Assembly (NCBI RefSeq): GCF_020524905.1
Contig: NZ_JAIVKI010000010.1
Coordinates: 1 to 64,000, forward strand
DNA: 64,000 bases
Origin: Microbulbifer variabilis
GTDB taxonomy: Bacteria > Pseudomonadota > Gammaproteobacteria > Pseudomonadales > Cellvibrionaceae
Direction: 5' to 3'
Shown here: one piece after another, positions 58,422-64,000 of the stretch
How positions within the stretch are numbered: the stretch's first letter is position 1
Layout of the letters: each line of letters begins with the position of its first letter
The notes under the pieces: generated by a model
Told to the model about the DNA's origin: nothing
The model's input: only the letters and a program-made list of their open reading frames with translations
Database searches by the model: none
Made by a program: the position numbers and the translations under genes

Positions 58422-59054
58422 ATGACGCCCAAAATGGAACCCGAGGCTCCCTTGATAGAAACGCTGTTACCCATCGCTCTTTTTGTCTTTTCCACCAGCA
58501 TCACTCCCGGCCCCAATAACCTGATGATTATGTCATCGGGGCTTAATCACGGAGCCAGCCGCTCATTGCCGCACCTCTTAGGGATCTGGCTCGGATTTCC
58601 GGCTATGGTCATTGCAGTGGGGCTAGGGCTCGGCTCACTATTCAGCCAGTTTCCCATTCTTCATGAAATTATCCGCTGGGTTGGCATAAGCTACCTACTT
58701 TATCTAGCATGGCTTATCGCCTCCACTCGTGAGATAGACTCCGCCAGTGATCGCCACCCGTTTTCTTTTTTTCAAGCTATCGCCTTTCAATGGGTCAACC
58801 CCAAGGGCTGGATTATGGCTATAGGCGCACTCGCAGCATTTACCAGCCCAAATGGAGAAGTATGGAAAGACATTGTGCGGATCGCTTTGGCCTTTATTGC
58901 CATTGGTGGTCCCTGTGTCGCTATTTGGCTGTTCTTTGGGATAGGGCTAAAGCGATTCCTGACCGAGCCCAATCACCTACGGCTGTTTAATATCGCCATG
59001 GGCCTACTACTAGCGGCCAGCGTGGTTCCTTTGGCATTAGAAGGTCTGTATTGA
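58422..59054 (+). CDS. LysE/RhtB family amino-acid exporter
   Basis: The protein (200-210 residues) has six hydrophobic segments and the family signature TSITPGPNNLMIMSSGLNHG, with PHLLGIWLGFP and FFQAIAFQWVNPKGWIMAIG. It exports amino acids or homoserine-like compounds. The ATG at 58422 has no ribosome site, whereas a TTG at 58452 has CGAGG five bases upstream and would begin right before the first helix; it is the better start. It is divergent from tatD. Confidence 0.9.
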   Translation: MTPKMEPEAPLIETLLPIALFVFSTSITPGPNNLMIMSSGLNHGASRSLPHLLGIWLGFPAMVIAVGLGLGSLFSQFPILHEIIRWVGISYLLYLAWLIASTREIDSASDRHPFSFFQAIAFQWVNPKGWIMAIGALAAFTSPNGEVWKDIVRIALAFIAIGGPCVAIWLFFGIGLKRFLTEPNHLRLFNIAMGLLLAASVVPLALEGLY

Positions 59055-59150
59055 GCCAGCGCTACTTGAGAGAAAAAACAATGAAGGGAAAAGGGACGAC
59101 AAGTGCCAACTTGGAGTCCCCATAACTAAAAGAAAAGAACGGCACAAAAC

Positions 59151-59633
59151 CTAACGCGATGCGGTTTGTGTAGTCGTCGCAGCCCGCAAGGCCGCAGAGT
59201 CCTCAAGCCAAACGATATCACTGGTATCGATCTGGCTTTCGGTGACATCGGATAAGGTTTGCCCGAGACTCTGTAGGGTCCTTTCTTCTGAAGTGAAAGT
59301 TTCTATCGGCAACTCAAGCCAGGCCTGCCCCTCTTCATCGATCACCTGGCGCACTTCGCCTCCATCCAGGCTACTAACGTGACGTTCTATCACCGAGCTA
59401 CTTCCCGGCGGCAAATAAATGGTGCCATTGGTGATGTCCACTGCAAAAGCCACAACTCCGGGAATAATGCCAAACAGCAGTGCCGCCCCATCCAGTATCA
59501 ATACGGCGGGGTCAACTCTCCCACCACTCTGCCCTTTGCGCTCCGGGTATAAAAAATAACCACAAGCACTCATATTGATCACCACGGTCAACAAACCGAT
59601 GAATACGATGCCACTCTTGAGTTTTCTATTCAT
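59151..59633 (-). CDS. Lipoprotein of unknown function
   Basis: The 160-residue protein has a lipoprotein signal with lipobox MSAC (Cys near residue 24), then GYFLYPERKGQSGGRVDPAV and a hydrophobic segment (VLILDGAALLFGIIPGVVAF, about residues 44-65), which is typical of the small YceK/YidQ-like membrane lipoproteins. The C-terminal 90 residues are polar (GGEVRQVIDEEGQAWLEL). No function is known to me. The ATG has GAGGTAAGCC before it. Confidence 0.7.
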   Translation of the reverse strand: MNRKLKSGIVFIGLLTVVINMSACGYFLYPERKGQSGGRVDPAVLILDGAALLFGIIPGVVAFAVDITNGTIYLPPGSSSVIERHVSSLDGGEVRQVIDEEGQAWLELPIETFTSEERTLQSLGQTLSDVTESQIDTSDIVWLEDSAALRAATTTQTASR

Positions 59634-59752
59634 GGCTTACCTCTATTATTGACTTTGAAAATATTGTCCAGGCGGGTATATCCCCCTGAAATGAGTTCCG
59701 CCAAGCCTTTAAGCTTCCCCCAGTACACCTCGTACAACTCATTATTGACGGG

Positions 59753-59860
59753 ATGAAAGATAAGCAAATTTACGCCTATCTGCACCAACGTACAACAATT
59801 GCTCAATGGTACTGCCTAAACTTTAACCAGCACTTGTTGCGGGATGTTAAGGAGATGTAG
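59753..59860 (+). CDS. Possible 35-residue peptide
   Basis: ATG at 59753 opens a 35-codon frame, MKDKQIYAYLHQRTTIAQWY and so on, to TAG at 59858. The ribosome site is poor (GACGGG next to the ATG). It has a fairly protein-like composition, but may be chance or a remnant. Confidence 0.2.
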   Translation: MKDKQIYAYLHQRTTIAQWYCLNFNQHLLRDVKEM

Positions 59861-59980
59861 TCGATTTCTGACAGTGTGGAGTGACGCACTTGTGATCAGG
59901 CCGGGCAGTGAGCAGTCGCCAGGGGTCCGACACCGGAAATTTCAGGGAGCAGTAGTCGTAGCGGGTGCCGCCATGGAATG

Positions 59981-60021
59981 GCTAAAGCACGGTATCGAAT
60001 GCGGTACCGTGCTTTTTTAAT
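59981..60021 (+). terminator. Strong intrinsic terminator with no assigned gene
   Basis: AAAGCACGGTATCG-AATG-CGGTACCGTGCTTT (13 of 14 Watson-Crick pairs plus a wobble) followed by TTTTAATTTTT. It points plus-ward and lies 110 bases before the carboxypeptidase gene, with no annotated gene for it to end. Confidence 0.8.
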
Positions 60022-60132
60022 TTTTGAAAGTACAAAATTGCACCCATAACTGGCGAAATCCACCATTCTCCCCCTGAAAAAATCCCTCCAGAGCTGTATC
60101 CTGCGCCCAACAACAAGAGTGGAGCTCACTAC

Positions 60133-61257
60133 ATGTACATAACCAGTGCCTTTGACAGCGGCAATATCGAAGTGATCAACGCTGAAAGCAGCCCGATTGA
60201 GCTGGCAATACGCCAGGATAACAACTCCGATTTCTACCAGTGGTTTCACTTTCGGTTAGAAGGAGAGGTAGGCGCCAGCTATCCGCTAAGTATTGTCAAT
60301 GCAGGCAAGTCCGCCTACCCGGAAGGCTGGGAAAACTACCGGGTATGCGCCTCCTATGACCGCCAGAACTGGTTCCGTATCGGCGCCAACTACGATGGCA
60401 AATCCCTCGACTTTACCGTAACCCTGGATGAACCCAGCATTTATCTCGCTTACTTTGCGCCCTACTCCTGGGAACGCCACCTCGACCTGCTGGCCTGGGC
60501 ACAGAGCAATGAGCGGGTGAGGATCCAAACCCTCGGCAAGACCCTCGATCAACGCGATATGACCATGCTCACGATCGGAGATGCCGAGAGTGCCAAACAC
60601 CGAGTGTGGATGATCGCACGCCAACACCCTGGGGAAACCATGGCGGAGTGGTTTGTGGAAGGATTCCTCGAAGCACTGTTGGATGATGCCAACCCCCAGG
60701 CCCAGAAACTCCTCGCGGATACTGTTTTCTACGTGGTTCCCAATATGAACCCCGACGGCAGCGTTCGCGGTCACCTACGCACCAATGCCGCTGGGGCCAA
60801 CCTGAACCGTGAGTGGCTCAATCCAAGTATGGAGCGCAGCCCGGAAGTCTTCCTGGTTCGAGAAAAGATGCTGGAAATCGGCGGGGATATCTTCCTGGAT
60901 ATTCACGGTGACGAAGCACTTCCCTACAACTTTGTCGCCGCTTGTGAGGGTATTCCCGGCTATGACGAGCGCCATGCGAAACTGGAAGAGACCTTTAAAC
61001 AGGCCTACGAAGCAATCAGCCCCGACTTCCAAACCAAGCACGGTTACGAGCTGGACAAACCCGGCGAGGCCAATCTTACTATTGGCACCGCATGGGCAGG
61101 CCACCAGTTCCGCACTCTTGCGTTGACCTTGGAAATGCCGTTTAAGGATAACGACAACCTGCCAGACCCAGTGGAAGGTTGGTCCCCAGCACGCAGCCAG
61201 CAATTGGCCCGCGATATCCTTTACCCGATACGCGAAGTTTTAAAATCTTTTAAATAA
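60133..61257 (+). CDS. M14 zinc carboxypeptidase of the cytosolic carboxypeptidase (CCP-like) group
   Basis: The 374-residue protein has an N-terminal beta domain (residues about 1-125, with DFYQWFHFRLEGEVGASYPL) followed by the M14 catalytic domain. The zinc ligands are in RQHPGETMAEWFVEG (HxxE) and FLDIHGDEALPYNF (His), and the catalytic Glu in LTLEMPF. The N-domain and NMNPDGSVRGHLRTNAAGAN are typical of CCP/AGBL-like enzymes that remove glutamates or process peptidoglycan peptides in bacteria. No signal peptide is visible. ATG with GGAG eight bases upstream. Confidence 0.9.
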   Translation: MYITSAFDSGNIEVINAESSPIELAIRQDNNSDFYQWFHFRLEGEVGASYPLSIVNAGKSAYPEGWENYRVCASYDRQNWFRIGANYDGKSLDFTVTLDEPSIYLAYFAPYSWERHLDLLAWAQSNERVRIQTLGKTLDQRDMTMLTIGDAESAKHRVWMIARQHPGETMAEWFVEGFLEALLDDANPQAQKLLADTVFYVVPNMNPDGSVRGHLRTNAAGANLNREWLNPSMERSPEVFLVREKMLEIGGDIFLDIHGDEALPYNFVAACEGIPGYDERHAKLEETFKQAYEAISPDFQTKHGYELDKPGEANLTIGTAWAGHQFRTLALTLEMPFKDNDNLPDPVEGWSPARSQQLARDILYPIREVLKSFK

Positions 61258-61268
61258 CTTCGATAAGC

Positions 61269-61300
61269 GCCACCTCAGAGGAGTGAACTCGAGAGGTGGC
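61269..61300 (+). terminator. Hairpin after the carboxypeptidase gene
   Basis: GCCACCTC and GAGGTGGC form an 8-bp stem, with an inner GAG/CTC pairing. It begins 11 bases after the stop codon but lacks a T run, so it may be a weak terminator. Confidence 0.45.
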
Positions 61301-61823
61301 CATTAAAATCCCACCTGTAGCCGCACGCACAACCCTTTGCTCTCAAAAAAGCTACTTGTAGATTCTTTTTTCAATCCCAAAAAATTCGCCCTACCATTTT
61401 AAAAACTCATAAAAAAGAGACTTTACACTAATCTGCAGTACCTACAAAAATAAACATAAGGAAAAAATGTAACAAAAAATTCCAATTAAAAGCTCCCTTC
61501 ATAAAAAGCCTCCAATATAAAACAAAGGCAATCGCACAATTAGTTGGTGCCCACCCACCATATAAACCAAGAGTCAACCCCCTACTAAAACCTCCTAACT
61601 CGACTGAGTTTAAAGAGAAAAAGTAGTCAATTGAGCAGTAACATTCTAAACAAGATATTCAGACTTACTGCTATTAGCCTCGATATAAAACCAACCTTAA
61701 CCGCAAAAATCGGTAACGTGAAACGCCACCTATAGACAGGTACAGCCATCCATAGTAAAAACAATTAAAAGCGCTTACCGGCAGTATAAGAAAAATAATA
61801 AACCCAACCAAAATCAACAAAGA

Positions 61824-61851
61824 CTTTCAATTCACACCTCTGAATTGAAAG
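61824..61851. repeat. Perfect 10-bp inverted repeat before the PI-PLC gene
   Basis: CTTTCAATTC and GAATTGAAAG with an 8-base loop, about 25 bases before the GGAGA ribosome site of the PI-PLC gene. In mRNA it could sequester the leader, or it could be an operator. Confidence 0.55.
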
Positions 61852-61886
61852 GCCTGCAATCCAAAAAAACTCCCCGGAGAATAATA

Positions 61887-63089
61887 ATGATACGCTCTAT
61901 CAAGCAGTTGATTCATGCAGCTTTTTTCATCCTGTTTTTTGTCAGTACACCACTTTTGGCGGATAGCGTCACCGACTTCCAAAACAGCTGGACAGGCAGG
62001 GCCCTGGACCTGCAACGGAAAATCGACAACCACACCCCTATGAGCGAGAACAATATTCTCGGCACACACAATTCTTACAATTCAGAGGTCTATCGGGCTT
62101 GCAACTTCTCTGTGGGCTGTCGCTATCTAGATCCCCAACAGGAATATTCCATCAAGGATCAGCTGCGGTTGGGGGCAAGATTTATTGAGCTGGACGTTCA
62201 CTGGACGGCAAAAATGGAGAGCCTTTTCTCATACCCCAAACGCCTGCTGCTCTGTCATGGATTCTGCAGTTTGAATGACAAATACGCTACCGAAGGTTTC
62301 AATGAGGTGAAGGACTGGCTGAATGACAGCGCCAATCAGGATGAGGTGATTATTCTCTACATCGAGGACCACTCTGATGGCCACCACCAGGATCTCTACG
62401 ATCAGTTAACCAGCAGATTCGGTGACAAAATCTATTACAGTGGTGGCTGCCAAAGTATTCCCACCACGCTCACCAAGAACCAGGTGCTCGCAGCCGGTAA
62501 ACAGGTAGTGCTCTGGAAGGATGGAGGCTGCTCTGGAAACACCAGCATGCAGAATATGGCCTTTACCGGACTCGGAGAAATCGGCCGGGTGTGGGAGGAC
62601 AGTACCACCATCGGAACAATCGGCGAGATTTTCAGTGGCGGCATCGAAAGGATCACCGCTAACGATGTGCGCAATGGCTTTGCCCTGGGCCACAACATTA
62701 TCAACCTCGACAATATGAACACTAGTGACGGTCGTATCGCCGCCGCCATCTGGTCCTGGGATCAAAACGAACCCAATAACCTCAACAATGAAGATTGTGC
62801 GATGCAGTGGGGCAATGGACGTTGGAACGATTCCAACTGCAGTAATCAATACAGCTTCGCCTGCAAGAATATTACTGATGGCAGTTGGGCGGCCACCGCC
62901 TCTATCGGCCCCTGGGCTTACGGAAGCGCCAATTGCCAAGCCCTCGGCAGCCAGTATGCCTTTGAGGTACCTACCAACAGTAAAGACAATCAGGCCTTGA
63001 AGGCAGCGAAGGAAGCCACCGGCTACGACAAGGTCTGGATTAACTATCAAGACCAGTCGACTGAAGGTCAGTGGCTGCGCAGCGAGTAA
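61887..63089 (+). CDS. Secreted PI-PLC X-domain protein with C-terminal lectin-like segments
   Basis: The 400-residue secreted protein has a signal peptide (residues 1-25, ending LLADS), a phosphatidylinositol phospholipase C X domain at about 40-285 with the two catalytic His residues in LGTHNSYNSEV and LLLCHGFCS, and a C-terminal region (about 286-400) with C-type lectin motifs. The first part, EPNNLNNEDCAMQWGNGRWN followed by DSNCSN and FACKN, is the second half of such a domain, and the following SANCQALGSQYAFEVPTNSK up to TEGQW looks like the first half of another. It would cleave glycerophosphoinositide-like lipids outside the cell. ATG with GGAGA six bases upstream. Confidence 0.85.
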   Translation: MIRSIKQLIHAAFFILFFVSTPLLADSVTDFQNSWTGRALDLQRKIDNHTPMSENNILGTHNSYNSEVYRACNFSVGCRYLDPQQEYSIKDQLRLGARFIELDVHWTAKMESLFSYPKRLLLCHGFCSLNDKYATEGFNEVKDWLNDSANQDEVIILYIEDHSDGHHQDLYDQLTSRFGDKIYYSGGCQSIPTTLTKNQVLAAGKQVVLWKDGGCSGNTSMQNMAFTGLGEIGRVWEDSTTIGTIGEIFSGGIERITANDVRNGFALGHNIINLDNMNTSDGRIAAAIWSWDQNEPNNLNNEDCAMQWGNGRWNDSNCSNQYSFACKNITDGSWAATASIGPWAYGSANCQALGSQYAFEVPTNSKDNQALKAAKEATGYDKVWINYQDQSTEGQWLRSE

Positions 63090-63123
63090 ACCCCGACCCA
63101 ACCACTCCCTAATACATGCTTTT

Positions 63124-63166
63124 TCGGGCCCGTGCGGGCCCGTGTTAGTCGCGCGGGCTCTTCTCT
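63124..63166 (+). terminator. GC-rich hairpin after the PI-PLC gene
   Basis: The sequence has CGGGCCCG twice (63125-63132 and 63135-63142) and a GCCCG/CGGGC stem followed by TCTTCTCTC. It is a possible terminator, with a weak T tract. Confidence 0.4.
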
Positions 63167-63278
63167 CCTGCCAAATACCCTCAGCCTTTCCATACTGCCT
63201 GGGTTCCGTGAGCACTATCGTTAGTTTGCTTTATATCGTGCATAATCCCTGCCTGAGCAAGACTCACAGGACATAATT

Positions 63279-64000
63279 ATGCGAATCCCTACCCGCTGGC
63301 GCCGCCTCGGCTTGACCATTGCCGTTGGCAGCGTACTGACCGCTTGTGGCAAAGACACCACCGAATCAGCCAAACCGCACGCTGACCACAGCGCGGCCCA
63401 TGCTGAGCACCATCAGGCAAGCAACGCCAAGCTATCTCTCAGTGAAGCCGAACAGGCTCAGGTTGATGCGATTGCCGCAGACCTACACAAACATATTGCA
63501 ATCCTCGCCTCCGACAAGTTCGAAGGGCGCGCGCCTGCCACCAAAGGCGAAGAACTCACCGTTAATTACCTGGCGGAACAGTTCAAGGCCCTGGGCCTGG
63601 TGCCGGGTGCATTGGACGCGAAAGGCAAACCCAGCTGGTTCCAGCAGGTACCTATCGTAGAAATGGAAATAGAAACCACTCCCCTAAAATTTAAGGGAGA
63701 TGGTTTTGAGCAATTGTTGCAACCGATCGACGATATAGTGGCTTTCACCCAGAGACAAACTGCCGGCTCCTCCCTGGAAAACAGCGAGCTGGTATTTGTT
63801 GGCTACGGTATTGTCGCACCAGAGAACAACTGGAATGACTACGCCGGCCTGGATATGAAAGGCAAAACCGCAGTCATCTTGGTCAATGATCCCGGGTATG
63901 CGACCAAGGACGAGGCGCTCTTCAATGGCAATGCCATGACCTATTACGGTCGCTGGAGCTACAAGTTCGAGGAAGCCGCCCGCCAGGGTGCCGATGGTGC
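63279..64000 (+). CDS. M28 family peptidase lipoprotein, partial
   Basis: The frame starts at ATG 63279 (AGGA eight bases upstream) and runs off the window. It has a lipoprotein signal with lipobox LTAC (Cys at residue 23), a His-rich linker, ILASDKFEGRAPATKGEELT, typical of the M28 aminopeptidase pro-region, and then a PA-type insert (LVFVGYGIVAPENNWNDYAG). The catalytic zinc site would follow beyond the edge. It probably releases amino acids from peptides in the periplasm or at the cell surface. Confidence 0.85.
   Translation, partial: MRIPTRWRRLGLTIAVGSVLTACGKDTTESAKPHADHSAAHAEHHQASNAKLSLSEAEQAQVDAIAADLHKHIAILASDKFEGRAPATKGEELTVNYLAEQFKALGLVPGALDAKGKPSWFQQVPIVEMEIETTPLKFKGDGFEQLLQPIDDIVAFTQRQTAGSSLENSELVFVGYGIVAPENNWNDYAGLDMKGKTAVILVNDPGYATKDEALFNGNAMTYYGRWSYKFEEAARQGADG

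Larger units (their letters stand above)
59634..60132. other. Intergenic region with a possible small RNA or peptide
   Basis: The 499-base gap before the carboxypeptidase holds a possible 35-codon frame (59753-59860) and a strong plus-strand terminator (59981-60017) about 120 bases further. A transcript of uncertain start probably ends there. Confidence 0.5.
61258..61886. other. Long AT-rich region upstream of the PI-PLC gene
   Basis: About 630 bases, much richer in A and T than the neighbouring genes and with no recognised gene. A hairpin (61269-61300) with GCCACCTC/GAGGTGGC arms lies after the carboxypeptidase, and a perfect 10-bp repeat (61824-61851) sits just before the PI-PLC ribosome site. 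Confidence 0.5.

Noticed and set aside
62406-63215. Long open frame (269 codons) on the minus strand opposite the PI-PLC gene
   Set aside because: It lies antisense to a gene with a signal peptide, catalytic motifs and ribosome site, and its own product shows no recognisable motifs.

Overview
The window is a continuous piece of chromosome from a gammaproteobacterium, most probably a marine Cellvibrionales member close to Microbulbifer. The reasons are the gene orders fimL-nudC near nhaB, mltD-gloB / yafS-rnhA-dnaQ, and tRNA-Leu-tig-clpP-clpX-lon-hupB-ppiD, together with a FabY-type ketoacyl synthase otherwise known from Pseudomonas and relatives. No rRNA, insertion sequence, prophage or CRISPR array was seen. 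One tRNA, Leu(UAG), is present.

Layout. 1-2.4 kb: a helicase-like gene interrupted by an in-frame stop, a secreted HNH nuclease, and a stretch of decayed or very small genes. 2.4-7.2 kb: a tetR-adaptor-RND efflux operon with a palindromic operator. 7.3-13.1 kb: YchJ, a small basic protein, the RNA ligase RtcB with a long terminator-containing leader, TruC, a patatin and a YhdH-type reductase. 13.1-19.5 kb: SohB, a membrane protein, NudC, FimL and NhaB. 19.6-24.4 kb: DnaQ, RnhA, YafS, GloB and MltD. 24.4-33.5 kb: the protein-folding and proteolysis block (PpiD, HU, Lon, ClpX, ClpP, trigger factor, tRNA-Leu). 33.7-41 kb: FadA/FadB under a PsrA-like operator, an XRE-cupin regulator, FabY and a GlxA-type regulator. 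41-46.3 kb: a methyltransferase, an Hsp20 gene with a sigma32 promoter and a ROSE-like RNA thermometer, ThpR, a periplasmic coiled-coil protein, HPF and glutathione reductase. 46.5-51.1 kb: an unknown secreted protein, YcjX/YcjF, a GIN-domain repeat protein and a HIT protein. 51.4-58.4 kb: a truncated-globin-like protein without the proximal His, SlyD, a DCC-type protein, TcdA, a LytTR membrane regulator facing an acyltransferase, a natural CsdA-CsdE fusion and TatD. 58.4-64 kb: a LysE exporter, a lipoprotein, a CCP-like M14 carboxypeptidase, a secreted PI-PLC/lectin protein and the start of an M28 peptidase.

How the genes work together. Several groups make functional sense. Lon, ClpXP, trigger factor, PpiD and Hsp20 form a proteostasis block, and sigma32-like promoters are visible for lon and hsp20. 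The CsdA-CsdE fusion and TcdA reconstitute the E. coli CSD trio within 5 kb, supplying sulfur to the ct6A tRNA-modification pathway. RtcB, TruC, ThpR, TcdA and the tRNA add an RNA repair and modification theme. FadBA and FabY represent fatty-acid breakdown and initiation of synthesis.

The least ordinary items are the rtcB leader (a near-consensus promoter about 270 nt upstream with an intrinsic terminator inside the leader), the CsdA-CsdE fusion, the haem-ligand-less globin, the PI-PLC with lectin half-domains in permuted order, the LytTR-type direct repeats, and the two genes with in-frame stops at the left end. I did not find a clearly new multi-gene defence or mobile system.
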